Source: JAQGMV01 sp035626595
GTDB taxonomy: Bacteria; Pseudomonadota; Gammaproteobacteria; Burkholderiales; SG8-41
NCBI GenBank assembly: GCA_035626595.1
Contig: DASPNJ010000062.1
Location: 1-64,000, forward strand
DNA length: 64,000 bases
Reading direction: 5' to 3'
Below the pieces are notes generated by a model. That model made no database searches and was not told the origin of the DNA. It saw only the letters and a list, made by a program, of their open reading frames with translations. Shown one piece after another: positions 17,196 through 26,216 of this stretch (its first letter is position 1; every line of letters begins with the position of its first letter). A program made the position numbers and the translations under genes.

Positions 17196-18868
17196 TGCAG
17201 CCGCGCTGGCGGGCGATCATTTCGGTCGCGCTCGTCGTCGTGTCGGCCACTGCCGCATCGATGGAGCGGCAGCAGCAGAGCGCCGCCATCGCCTCGGCGC
17301 ATCCGCTCGCAACCGATGCCGGCCGCGCCGTGCTCGACCGCGGCGGCAACGCGTTCGACGCGGCGGTGGCGACGGCGGCCGCACTGGCCGTGGTGGAGCC
17401 GTACTCCTCTGGTCTGGGCGGCGGTGGTTTTTTTCTTCTGCACCGCGCTGCCGACGCTCACCAGGTGATGGTGGACGCACGCGAAACGGCGCCGGCTGCG
17501 GTTTCGGAAGGTTTGTACCTCGACGGCGAAGGGCGTCCGCTCAGGAACGCGACCACCGTCGGCGGCAAGGCAGCCGCGATTCCGGGACTTCCTGCGGGTC
17601 TCGTGCACGTCGCGACCCGCTACGGCAGCCTGCCGCTGACAGTGTTACTCGCGCCCGCGATCCGGCTCGCGCGCGAGGGTTTCCCGGTGGACGCCCGCTA
17701 CGCGCGAATCGCGAAGCTGCGCGAGGCGTACTTGCGCGCGGGCGTAAATACCACGGTATTCCTCGACAGCGGCAACGCCCCCGCGCCGGGTTTCATCCTG
17801 CGCCAGCCGGAGCTCGCCGCGACATTCGAACGTATCGCGCGCGACGGCGCCGAGGCGTTCTACCGCGGACCGGTAGCCGAGTCTCTCGTGGAGACGGTGA
17901 ACGGTGCGGGCGGCGTATGGCGCGCAGCCGATCTCGAAGGCTATCGCGTGCTCGAGCGCGAGCCGATCCGCTTCGAATATCGCGGCGCGCGGATCACGTC
18001 GGCCGCGCTCCCGTCCGCCGGCGGCATCGCGCTCGCGCAGGCGCTGGGAATGCTGGAGCGCTTTGCGATCGAGACGCCGCGCAGCGCGCACTCCGCACAC
18101 CTCGTGATCGAAGCCTTGCGCCGTGTATTTCATGACCGCGCGCGATACCTCGCCGACCCCGGCTTCGTGCGTGTGCCGGTGACAACGCTCCTCTCGCGCG
18201 AGTACAGCGCGCGTCGCGCGAGCGAAATCGACCGCGCGCGCGCCAGCGTGAGCGATACGCTCGCAGACGCACCGCGCGCGGAGAGCCACAATACGACGCA
18301 CCTGTCGGTGGTCGACAGCGCCGGAAATCGGGTGGCCGCCACGCTCACGATCAATCTGCTGTTCGGTTCCGGCCTCGTCGCCCCGGGCACCGGCGTTCTC
18401 ATCAACAACGAGATGGACGATTTCAGTCTGCGCGATGACGTGCCGAACGCTTTCCGTCTGCGCGGCGGCGCCGCGAACCGCATCGAACCGGGCAAGCGGC
18501 CGCTCTCCAGCATGACGCCGACGTTTGTCGAAGACGAACGCGGTGTTCTCATCCTGGGCTCGCCAGGTGGTTCGCGAATCGTGAGCCAGGTGCTGCTCGC
18601 CGTTCTCGACTACGTGCACACGCCCGTAGTCGATCTCGAGCGCATCGTTGCGGCGCCGCGTTATCACCACCAGTTCTGGCCCGACCGCGTCGAAATCGAG
18701 CCGCAAGGTTTCGCGGCCGAGTGGCGCGCGGATCTTTCCGGCAGAGGCCACAGGATTCAGAGCGCTGCGCGCGCGTGGGGCAACATGCAGGCGGTATACA
18801 AGGCGCACCGCAGCGGCGTTGCGCAAGCCGCAAGCGACCCGCGAGGCAAGGGCGTTGCCTGGTATTGA
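17195..18868 (+). CDS. ggt: Gamma-glutamyltransferase
   Basis: 557 residues, with a hydrophobic N-terminus consistent with export to the periplasm. The large-subunit hallmark GGNAFDAAVATAAALAVVEP is near residue 50, and SGLGGGGFFLL follows. The autoprocessing site TTHLSVVDSAGN (about residues 368-380) supplies the N-terminal Thr nucleophile of the small subunit, and PLSSMTPTFV and GSPGGSRI follow as expected. It cleaves the gamma-glutamyl bond of glutathione. It is co-transcribed with the upstream hydrolase gene (1-nt overlap). Confidence 0.92.
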   Translation: MQPRWRAIISVALVVVSATAASMERQQQSAAIASAHPLATDAGRAVLDRGGNAFDAAVATAAALAVVEPYSSGLGGGGFFLLHRAADAHQVMVDARETAPAAVSEGLYLDGEGRPLRNATTVGGKAAAIPGLPAGLVHVATRYGSLPLTVLLAPAIRLAREGFPVDARYARIAKLREAYLRAGVNTTVFLDSGNAPAPGFILRQPELAATFERIARDGAEAFYRGPVAESLVETVNGAGGVWRAADLEGYRVLEREPIRFEYRGARITSAALPSAGGIALAQALGMLERFAIETPRSAHSAHLVIEALRRVFHDRARYLADPGFVRVPVTTLLSREYSARRASEIDRARASVSDTLADAPRAESHNTTHLSVVDSAGNRVAATLTINLLFGSGLVAPGTGVLINNEMDDFSLRDDVPNAFRLRGGAANRIEPGKRPLSSMTPTFVEDERGVLILGSPGGSRIVSQVLLAVLDYVHTPVVDLERIVAAPRYHHQFWPDRVEIEPQGFAAEWRADLSGRGHRIQSAARAWGNMQAVYKAHRSGVAQAASDPRGKGVAWY

Positions 18869-18883
18869 TATGATGGGCGCGCC

Positions 18884-19852
18884 ATGAAAACCACTTTCCT
18901 TGATTTCGAGCAGCCGATCGCCGAGCTCGAGACGAAGATCGAAGAGCTACGGTACGTGCAGGACGATTCGGCTGTCGACATCTCCGAAGAGATTGCGCGG
19001 CTGCAGCGCAAGAGCCAGACGCTCACGCGCGAGATTTACGGCAAGCTCACTGCGTGGCAGATCGCGCAGGTTGCGCGTCACCCGCAGCGGCCGTATACGC
19101 TGGACTACGCGAACGGCATATTCGAAGGTTTCGAAGAGCTGCACGGCGACCGTGCATTCGCCGACGACGCCGCGATCGTAGGCGGCCTCGCGCGCTTCAG
19201 CGGCGACGCGTGCATGGTGATCGGGCACCAGAAGGGACGCGACACCAAGGAGAAGATCTTCCGCAATTTCGGGATGCCCAAGCCCGAGGGCTATCGCAAA
19301 GCCCTGCGCCTCATGAAGCTCGCCGAGAAGTTCGGCATTCCGGTTTTCACATTCGTGGATACGCCCGGCGCGTACCCCGGCGTCGGCGCCGAGGAGCGCG
19401 GGCAATCGGAAGCGATCGGACGCAATCTGTATGCGATGGCGGAGCTCAAGGTGCCGATCGTCTGCACGGTGATCGGCGAGGGTGGCTCGGGCGGTGCGCT
19501 CGCGATCGCTGTCGGCGACATCACGCTGATGCTCCAGTACTCCACGTATTCCGTGATTTCGCCCGAAGGCTGCGCCTCCATTCTGTGGAAGAGCGCGGAC
19601 TACGCGCCCGAGGCGGCGGAGACGCTCGGCATCACGGCGACCCGGCTGAAGGCGCTGGGCCTCGTGGACCGCATCGTGCACGAGCCGCTCGGCGGCGCGC
19701 ATCGCGATCATGAAGCGATGATGCAGGGGCTGAAGAAGGCGCTGCAGGAGGCGTGGCGCCAGCTTCGCGACAAGCCTGTCGGCGAGCTTACCGAAGCGCG
19801 TTTCGACAAGCTCATCGCGTATGGCAAGTTCAGGGAAGCCGAAACGAAGTAG
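18884..19852 (+). CDS. accA: Acetyl-CoA carboxylase carboxyltransferase subunit alpha
   Basis: 322 residues, standard length. It starts MKTTFLDFEQPIAELETKIE and contains PEGYRKALRLMKLAEKF, TFVDTPGAYPGVGAEERGQ and GEGGSGGALAIAVGD, all diagnostic of AccA. With AccD it transfers the carboxyl group from biotin to acetyl-CoA, the first step of fatty acid synthesis. There is no good Shine-Dalgarno; an extended -10-like TGATATGAT (18866-18874) lies only 9 bp before the ATG. tilS overlaps its 3' end by 32 nt, a common proteobacterial pair. Confidence 0.97.
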   Translation: MKTTFLDFEQPIAELETKIEELRYVQDDSAVDISEEIARLQRKSQTLTREIYGKLTAWQIAQVARHPQRPYTLDYANGIFEGFEELHGDRAFADDAAIVGGLARFSGDACMVIGHQKGRDTKEKIFRNFGMPKPEGYRKALRLMKLAEKFGIPVFTFVDTPGAYPGVGAEERGQSEAIGRNLYAMAELKVPIVCTVIGEGGSGGALAIAVGDITLMLQYSTYSVISPEGCASILWKSADYAPEAAETLGITATRLKALGLVDRIVHEPLGGAHRDHEAMMQGLKKALQEAWRQLRDKPVGELTEARFDKLIAYGKFREAETK

Positions 19853-21212
19853 TGCGACACGCGCCGGACTGCTGTCGCACGTCCGCGCGCAAATCTCCAC
19901 GGTGGTGAAGCGCGGCGCTCGCGTGCGGGTGGGCGTGAGCGGCGGCGTCGACTCGATCGTGCTTCTGGATCTGCTCGCGCGCCTCGCGCCGCGCATGGGC
20001 TTCGAGCTCGAGGCGCTGCACGTCGATCACCAGCTCAGCGCCAACTCGCGCGCATGGGCGCGTTTCTGCCGACAGGCCTGCACGTCACTCGGCGTGCCGT
20101 GTCGGGTGGCGCGCGTGCGGATCGCGCGCTCGAACAGCATCGAGCGCGCTGCGCGCGACGCGCGCTATGCAGCACTGCTTGCCACACGCGCGGATTACGT
20201 CGCGCTGGCGCACAACGCAGACGACCAGGCGGAGACCGTGCTCCTGCAGTTGTTCCGCGGCTCGGGCGTGAGAGGTCTCGCGGCCATGCCGCTCGTGCGC
20301 GAGATTGCGGCGCAGGGCCGCGGTCGCGGAGCTACGATTGTGCGCCCACTCATCGGCACCGCGCGCGCCGAGATCGAACGCTACGCTAGGCGCCGCGGCC
20401 TCGCGTGGATCGAGGACGAGAGCAACCTCGACACGCGCTACACGCGTAACTGGTTGCGGCGCGAAGTACTGCCGGTTATCGCGCAGCGTGTGCCGGGCTA
20501 CCGCGATGTGCTCGTGCGCGCCGCGTTCAATGCGGCCGAAGCGGCGGAGCTCACGGACGAGCTGGCGCGAATCGACCTCGAGCGCACACGCGCGAACGGC
20601 GGTGTCAGCGCCGGCGCGCTGCGACATCTGACGTTCGCGCGCGCGAAGAACGTCCTGCGTCACGTGATTGCGGAGCGCGGCTGGCGCACGCCCGATTCGG
20701 CGCGCTTGAGCGAGGCTCTGCGGCAGGCGCTCGCCGCGCGGCGCGACGCGCGCGTATCGGTCGACCTCGGTTCCTGCGAGCTGAAGCGACACGGCGACAG
20801 CATCCATCTCGTCGAGGCTGCCGAAGCCTCCCGCGAGGACCTGTTCGTGACCTGGCGCGGCGAGCGCGAGCTCGCGCTGCCGGCACTGGACGGCGTGCTG
20901 CGGATGACGCGGGGACGCGGAAGGGGTTTGAGCGCGGTGCGGCTGGCGCATGCGCCCGTGACGATTCGCCGCCGGCGCGGCGGCGAACGGCTCCAGCCCG
21001 ATCCGCGGCGGCCGCGCCGAACGGTCAAGAACCTGCTGCAGGAGGCCGGGATGCCGCACTGGGAGCGCGAGCGGCTGCCTTTTATTTACTGCGGTGAGAC
21101 GCTCGCGTGCGTCCCCGGCATCGGGGTCGATCACCGCTTTCGCGCGCAGCCCTCGGAGCCGGGCATCGAGCCGGTATGGACCGTCCGAAGCGCGCGGCGC
21201 GTGCCGACGTAA
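19821..21212 (+). CDS. tilS: tRNA(Ile)-lysidine synthase
   Basis: 463 residues. The PP-loop ATPase motif SGGVDS lies near residue 40 (VGVSGGVDSIVLLDLL), with HNADDQAETVLLQLFRGSG and DESNLDTRYTRNWLR following. The C-terminal substrate-binding domain includes RRRGGERLQPDPRRPRRTVK. It lysidinylates C34 of the tRNA-Ile reading AUA. ATG 19821 lies within accA, so the two are translationally linked. Confidence 0.93.
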   Translation: MASSGKPKRSSATRAGLLSHVRAQISTVVKRGARVRVGVSGGVDSIVLLDLLARLAPRMGFELEALHVDHQLSANSRAWARFCRQACTSLGVPCRVARVRIARSNSIERAARDARYAALLATRADYVALAHNADDQAETVLLQLFRGSGVRGLAAMPLVREIAAQGRGRGATIVRPLIGTARAEIERYARRRGLAWIEDESNLDTRYTRNWLRREVLPVIAQRVPGYRDVLVRAAFNAAEAAELTDELARIDLERTRANGGVSAGALRHLTFARAKNVLRHVIAERGWRTPDSARLSEALRQALAARRDARVSVDLGSCELKRHGDSIHLVEAAEASREDLFVTWRGERELALPALDGVLRMTRGRGRGLSAVRLAHAPVTIRRRRGGERLQPDPRRPRRTVKNLLQEAGMPHWERERLPFIYCGETLACVPGIGVDHRFRAQPSEPGIEPVWTVRSARRVPT

Positions 21213-21261
21213 ATCGGATCGAGGTCGCGGCGCGCGAGCTGTGCTAATCTCCCGCCCGCAC

Positions 21262-21284
21262 AGCCGGACTCGCCTCCGGCTTTT
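21262..21284 (+). terminator. Terminator after tilS
   Basis: A 7-bp perfect stem AGCCGGA / TCCGGCT with a 6-nt loop is followed by TTTT. It lies between tilS and the transporter gene, 50 bp after the tilS stop, and probably ends the accA-tilS transcript. Confidence 0.6.
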
Positions 21285-21311
21285 CCGCACAAATCCAATT
21301 GAGGAGCTTTC

Positions 21312-22316
21312 ATGAGGTTAACGCGTGTTCTGAGCGTGGGACTGGCCGCGCTCGTCAGTCTCTGCATCTCCGCCGGCGCGGCTGCGCAGGCGAAACCTAA
21401 TCCGAAATGGCCGAAAACGCTGACGCTCGGCACGGCGTCCGTCGGCGGCACGTTCTTCGTTTACGGCCAGGTGTGGGCGAGCCTCGTCAACGAGAAGCTC
21501 GGGACCAACATCAGCACGCAGCAGACGCAGGGTCCCAACCAGAACATCATCCTTACGGACTCGAAGCAGATCGACCTCGGCATGACGACGATGGGCGTCG
21601 CGCTGCAGGCGTGGGAAGGGAAGGGCGACTGGACCAAGGGCAAGCAGTACCGCAACATCCGCGCGATGTTCCCCATGTACGACACGCCGTTCCATTTCGT
21701 GACGCTGGAAAAAACAGGCATCAAGTCCGTCAAGGATCTGGAAGGCAAGCGCTCCGGCGTGGGCCCGCGCGCCGGCACCTGCGGCACGTATTTCCCGCTC
21801 TTCTTCAAGACGCTCGGCATCAATACGACCATCCGCAACGGGCAGGCCTCGGACATGGCCGCGAATCTGCAGGACGGCCTGATCGACGCGTTCCCTTTCT
21901 GCGCCGGTATTCCGATCGCGGCGTATTCGGAGCTCGAGACGACGAACAAGGTGCGCTTTTTCACGTTCACCGCGGACGAGCTCGCGAAGCTCAAGAAAGC
22001 GTTGCCCGAGCTTTCCGATTCCACGATTCCGAAAGGCACGTACAAGCAGCTCACCGAGGATCACAAGACGGTCGGCGTGTACAACTTCGCGATCGCGCAC
22101 AAGGACCTGCCTGAGGATCTCGTGTACGGGATAACCAAGGCGGTGCTGGAAAGCAATCCGCAGATGGTCAAAGGCCATGCCGCCGCCAAGGAGACCGTGC
22201 TGCAGAACTGGAACCGCAACACGTTCCTGCCGTTCCACCCCGGCACCATCCGCTACCTGAAAGAAAAAGGCATTAACGTACCGAAGAACCTGCTGCCGCC
22301 CGAATACAAGGGCTGA
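21312..22316 (+). CDS. TAXI-family TRAP transporter solute-binding protein
   Basis: 334 residues with a signal peptide (MRLTRVLSVGLAALVSLCIS, cleaved after AAAQA). The mature protein begins with LTLGTASVGGTFFVYGQVWA, the TAXI family signature, and has VGPRAGTCGTYFPLFFK. It binds its ligand in the periplasm and delivers it to the membrane component encoded downstream; the ligand is unknown. GAGGAG precedes the ATG. A strong terminator hairpin lies between it and the permease gene. Confidence 0.92.
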   Translation: MRLTRVLSVGLAALVSLCISAGAAAQAKPNPKWPKTLTLGTASVGGTFFVYGQVWASLVNEKLGTNISTQQTQGPNQNIILTDSKQIDLGMTTMGVALQAWEGKGDWTKGKQYRNIRAMFPMYDTPFHFVTLEKTGIKSVKDLEGKRSGVGPRAGTCGTYFPLFFKTLGINTTIRNGQASDMAANLQDGLIDAFPFCAGIPIAAYSELETTNKVRFFTFTADELAKLKKALPELSDSTIPKGTYKQLTEDHKTVGVYNFAIAHKDLPEDLVYGITKAVLESNPQMVKGHAAAKETVLQNWNRNTFLPFHPGTIRYLKEKGINVPKNLLPPEYKG

Positions 22317-22336
22317 CGCGGCCAAGCCGAGACGAC

Positions 22337-22373
22337 AACGCTGCGTTTGGCGACAGACGCAGCGTTTTTTTTT
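22337..22373 (+). terminator. Strong intrinsic terminator inside the TRAP operon
   Basis: A 10-bp perfect stem AACGCTGCGT / ACGCAGCGTT (22337-22346 with 22357-22366) and 10-nt loop run into nine T residues. It starts 21 bp after the binding-protein stop and ends 12 bp before the permease ATG. It likely lets only part of the transcription reach the permease gene, giving excess binding protein. Confidence 0.9.
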
Positions 22374-22384
22374 GAGGTGCTTAC

Positions 22385-24526
22385 ATGAGCGCAGCCGACC
22401 AGGCGCGGCAACCCGGACCGGAGGAGGTCGTGCAGCCGCCGGCCGCCGAAGAGGAGTTCGCCGGAAACAAGCGCCTCTTGCGCCCATGGGAGGCGCTGCT
22501 GCTCGCCGTACTGGGCATCGCGTTCACGGTGTTTCACCTGTTCGTGCTGAACGTGTACTCCCTGGAGCCGCTGCTGTTCCGCGCGATCCACGTGGGGTGG
22601 GGCGGGGCGCTCGGCTTCATCCTGTATTCCGCGGGCCGGCGCGGCTCGCGTGCCGGCGTGCCTTGGTACGACTGGATTCTGGCGGCCGCCTCGATCGCGT
22701 GCGCGGTATACATCACGATCGAGCTCGACGGACTGCTCTTTCGAGCCGGCGCGCAGTTCACGACCGGCGACGTGATCACCGGCGTCGTCGGCACGTTCCT
22801 CGTGCTCGAGTTCACGCGCCGCACAGCGGGCCTCGCGCTGCCGATCATAGCCGGCGTGTTCATCCTCTACTGCTTCGTCGGCCAGTGGATGCCCGGCGTG
22901 CTCCAGCACAGGGGTTTCGAGATCGACCGGTTTTTCACCTACATCTACAGCGAGTACGGCATCTTCGGCGTGACGACGCAGGTCTCGTCGTCGTACATCA
23001 TTCTGTTCGTCTGCTTCGCCGCTTTCCTGCAGGTTTCGAAGGTCGGCGATTACATCAACGACCTCTGTAACGCGCTCTTCGGCTGGGCGCGCGGTGGACC
23101 GGCGAAGGCGGCGGTCGCTTCCGGCGTGCTGTTCGGTTCGATCTCGGGATCCGCCGTCGCGAACGTGGTGGCCTCCGGCATGGTGACGATTCCGATGATG
23201 CGCAAGGTCGGTTACGACCGGCCGACGGCGGCGGCGATCGAGGCGACGTCGTCGACCGGCGGGCAGATTACGCCGCCGGTCCTCGGCGCGGGCGCGTTCC
23301 TGATGGCCGAGATCACGGGCATTCCGTACGGCGAGATCGCACTCGCCGCAGTGCTACCGGCGGTGCTTTTCTACGTTGCGTGCTGGGTGCACGTCGATTA
23401 CCACGCGGTGCGGCTGGGGCTGCGGGGCATAGCGCGAAGCGAGCTCCCGCCGATCGGGCGCATGGTCACGATGCTCTACCTGTTCTCGCCGATCTTTATG
23501 CTCGTGTGGGGACTGCTCGAAGGCTATTCTCCATTCCGTGCTGGCGGTCTCGGCATCGTGACGGCTCTGGTTGCCGGCTGGCTGTCGCGGCGCTTTGGAG
23601 ACGTGGCGGAGAACGCGGGCCGTGCCGGACCAACGGGTATCGCCGTCATCGCGGCGCTCCTGCTGCGCTTCGCGGTCTTGATTGCCGCCGGGGCGGTGCT
23701 CTACGCGGGTCTTGCGTACGGCTTCGACTGGGTCGAGCGCGTCGCCGGCAGCACCGCGGCATGGGTCTTCGGGATTGCCCTGACGGCGCTTCCGGCGCTG
23801 CTCTTCGGCTGGCGGGCGACACTCGAAGCGTTCAACATCGCCGCACGTGACACGATCCAGCTCGTCGCCGTGTGCGCGTGCGCCGGCATCATCGTCGGCG
23901 TGGTGGCGCTGACCGGTATCGGCGGACGTTTTTCCGAGATGATGCTCGGCATCGCCGGCGCGAGCCAGCTCCTCGCAATGGGCTTCGCGGCCGTGGTCGC
24001 GCTGATCCTCGGCATGGGCATGCCGACGACGGCCGCGTATGCGATCGCCGCGGCCGTCATCGCACCCGGACTCACGAAGATCGGTGTGCCGCCGCTGGTC
24101 GCCCACATGTTCATTTTCTATTTCGCGGTGATCTCCGCGATCACGCCCCCGGTTGCGCTCGCCTCGTTCGCCGCGGCGGGCATGGCGCAGGCGGACCCGT
24201 GGAAAACCTCGTCGGTCGCACTCAAGATGGGCCTCGCGACATTCATCGTGCCGTTCATGTTCTATTACAGCCCGATCCTGCTGTGGAAAGGCTCCATGGC
24301 CGACATCGTTCAGGCCGCAATCTCCGGGTCGATCGGGGTATGGTTCCTCGCCGCGTCGACGGAGGGCTGGTTCGGCGGGCGCCTGGCCCTCCCGCTACGC
24401 GTGGCCATGTTGGTCGCTGCGTTGTGCCTGATTCATCCCGGCACCGTCACGGATCTCATCGGGCTCGCGGTCGGTATCCCGATTTACCTGTTCCAGCGGC
24501 TGCGCACGCGGCGTTCCGCCGCGTGA
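22385..24526 (+). CDS. TRAP transporter fused 4TM/12TM permease
   Basis: 713 residues. After a polar N-terminus come about 18 hydrophobic segments. The DctM-like part has VASGVLFGSISGSAVANVV, SSTGGQITPPVLGAGAFLMA and AVVALILGMGMPTTAAYAIA, typical of TAXI/TRAP large subunits fused to the small (DctQ-like) subunit. It imports the ligand captured by the upstream binding protein, driven by an ion gradient. A 14-bp palindrome GTGAGGCGCCTCAC spans its stop codon (24523-24536). Confidence 0.93.
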   Translation: MSAADQARQPGPEEVVQPPAAEEEFAGNKRLLRPWEALLLAVLGIAFTVFHLFVLNVYSLEPLLFRAIHVGWGGALGFILYSAGRRGSRAGVPWYDWILAAASIACAVYITIELDGLLFRAGAQFTTGDVITGVVGTFLVLEFTRRTAGLALPIIAGVFILYCFVGQWMPGVLQHRGFEIDRFFTYIYSEYGIFGVTTQVSSSYIILFVCFAAFLQVSKVGDYINDLCNALFGWARGGPAKAAVASGVLFGSISGSAVANVVASGMVTIPMMRKVGYDRPTAAAIEATSSTGGQITPPVLGAGAFLMAEITGIPYGEIALAAVLPAVLFYVACWVHVDYHAVRLGLRGIARSELPPIGRMVTMLYLFSPIFMLVWGLLEGYSPFRAGGLGIVTALVAGWLSRRFGDVAENAGRAGPTGIAVIAALLLRFAVLIAAGAVLYAGLAYGFDWVERVAGSTAAWVFGIALTALPALLFGWRATLEAFNIAARDTIQLVAVCACAGIIVGVVALTGIGGRFSEMMLGIAGASQLLAMGFAAVVALILGMGMPTTAAYAIAAAVIAPGLTKIGVPPLVAHMFIFYFAVISAITPPVALASFAAAGMAQADPWKTSSVALKMGLATFIVPFMFYYSPILLWKGSMADIVQAAISGSIGVWFLAASTEGWFGGRLALPLRVAMLVAALCLIHPGTVTDLIGLAVGIPIYLFQRLRTRRSAA

Positions 24527-24642
24527 GGCGCCTCACCGTAAGCCTCTGAAAAGCCGCGTTTTTAGGCGCGATTCTTCTGTATTTCAAAGCCTTATCGTGA
24601 TATCCTCGCGGGTTAATTTTCGAATACCCGCAGGGGAACCGA

Positions 24643-25068
24643 ATGGCTGTTGAAAGGACGCTGTCGATCGTCAAGCCGGACGCGGTCGCGAAGAACGTCA
24701 TCGGCGAGATCTACACCCGCTTCGAGCGCGCCGGCCTGGCGGTTGTCGCCGCGCGCATGATGCGGCTTTCGCGCGAGCAGGCAGAGGGCTTTTACGCAGT
24801 GCACCGCGAGCGGCCCTTCTTCAGGGATCTCGTCGATTTCATGACTTCGGGACCCGTGATGATCCAGGTGCTGCAGGGCGAGAACGCGATTCAGAAAAAC
24901 CGCGATCTCATGGGCGCCACAGACCCGAAAAAGGCGGACAAGGGCACTATTCGCGCCGATTTCGCTCAAAGCATCGATGCGAACGCGGTGCACGGCTCGG
25001 ATTCCGCCGAGAACGCCGCCGTGGAGATCGCCTACTTCTTTCCGACGCTCGATATCTGCCCGCGCTAA
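24643..25068 (+). CDS. ndk: Nucleoside diphosphate kinase
   Basis: 141 residues, standard length. It starts MAVERTLSIVKPDAVAKNVI, has the catalytic His in NAVHGSDS near residue 117, and ends with AAVEIAYFF. It balances NTP pools by phosphate transfer. AGGGGAAC lies upstream of the ATG. A possible extended -10 (TGATATCCT, 24598-24606) precedes the gene and would start the long housekeeping transcript. Confidence 0.97.
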   Translation: MAVERTLSIVKPDAVAKNVIGEIYTRFERAGLAVVAARMMRLSREQAEGFYAVHRERPFFRDLVDFMTSGPVMIQVLQGENAIQKNRDLMGATDPKKADKGTIRADFAQSIDANAVHGSDSAENAAVEIAYFFPTLDICPR

Positions 25069-25091
25069 GAGCAGCCCGGGCCGTGCCGCAC

Positions 25092-26216
25092 ATGGTGAAC
25101 CTACTCGGCCACACGCCTGTTGAGCTCGAAGCGTTCTGCGTCGCACTCGGCGAGAAGCCGTACCGCGCAAAACAGCTTCTGCGCTGGATCCATCAGCGCG
25201 GCGCTGCCGACTTCGCCGCGATGACCGACGTCGCGAAAGCGCTGCGCGAGCGCCTCGCGTCGCTCGCGACGCTCGAAGCACCGAAGGTGCGCCTGGACAC
25301 GACCGCGGCGGACGGCACGCGCAAATGGCTGCTCGACGTGGGCACCGGCAACGCGATCGAAACAGTGTTCATTCCCGAACCGGCGCGGGGCACGCTGTGC
25401 GTATCGTCGCAGGCAGGCTGCGCGCTCGAATGCTCGTTCTGCTCGACCGGCCGCCAGGGCTTCAACCGGAATCTCACGACCGCGGAGATCATCGGCCAGC
25501 TGTGGCATGCGAATCGCACGCTGCGCGCAGCCTACGGAACCGACCGGCCGGTCACGAACGTCGTCATGATGGGCATGGGCGAGCCGCTCGCGAACTTCGA
25601 CAACGTTGTCGCGGCGCTGAAGCTCATGCTCGACGATGCCGCGTACGGGCTGTCTCGCCGCCGCGTGACGCTTTCGACGTCCGGACTCGTGCCTGCCATC
25701 GACCGGCTTGCAGACGCTTGCCCGGTGGCCCTCGCGGTTTCACTGCATGCGCCCAGCGACGCGCTGCGCAACGAGCTCGTCCCGATCAATCGCAAGTACC
25801 CGATCCGGGAGCTGCTCGCGGCGTGCGTGCGCTACCTCGACAAAGCGCCGCGCGATTTCGTCATGTTCGAATACGTAATGCTCGACGGCGTAAACGACAC
25901 GCGCGCCCACGCGCGCGAGCTGGCGGCGCTGCTCGCAGACGTTCCGTGCAAGGTCAACCTGATCCCGTTCAATCCGTTTCCGAACTCGGGATACGCGCGC
26001 TCGAAACCCGAAGCGGTCGAACATTTTCGCGATGCGCTCGTTGGCGCCTGCATTACGACGACGATACGCAGGACGCGCGGCGACGACATCGATGCCGCAT
26101 GCGGGCAACTCGCCGGCGATGTCAAAGACCGCACGCGCCGCGCGGAGCGACGCGAGAAGCGCGTCGCGCTCGCCGGCACGCCTGACGCGCAGCGCGCGCG
26201 GGAGCGCGTGGGATGA
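25092..26216 (+). CDS. rlmN: Dual-specificity RNA methyltransferase RlmN
   Basis: 374 residues from ATG 25092; a GTG at 25083 is an in-frame alternative. The radical-SAM cluster motif is CALECSFC (about residue 117), preceded by GTLCVSSQAG, and the methyl-carrying Cys lies in RGDDIDAACGQL near the C-terminus. It methylates A2503 of 23S rRNA and A37 of some tRNAs. The stop overlaps the pilW-like start (ATGA). Confidence 0.95.
   Translation: MVNLLGHTPVELEAFCVALGEKPYRAKQLLRWIHQRGAADFAAMTDVAKALRERLASLATLEAPKVRLDTTAADGTRKWLLDVGTGNAIETVFIPEPARGTLCVSSQAGCALECSFCSTGRQGFNRNLTTAEIIGQLWHANRTLRAAYGTDRPVTNVVMMGMGEPLANFDNVVAALKLMLDDAAYGLSRRRVTLSTSGLVPAIDRLADACPVALAVSLHAPSDALRNELVPINRKYPIRELLAACVRYLDKAPRDFVMFEYVMLDGVNDTRAHARELAALLADVPCKVNLIPFNPFPNSGYARSKPEAVEHFRDALVGACITTTIRRTRGDDIDAACGQLAGDVKDRTRRAERREKRVALAGTPDAQRARERVG

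Noticed and set aside
24523..24536. Palindrome GTGAGGCGCCTCAC at the permease stop as a terminator.
   Set aside because: It has no loop and no T-run, so a hairpin terminator is not supported.
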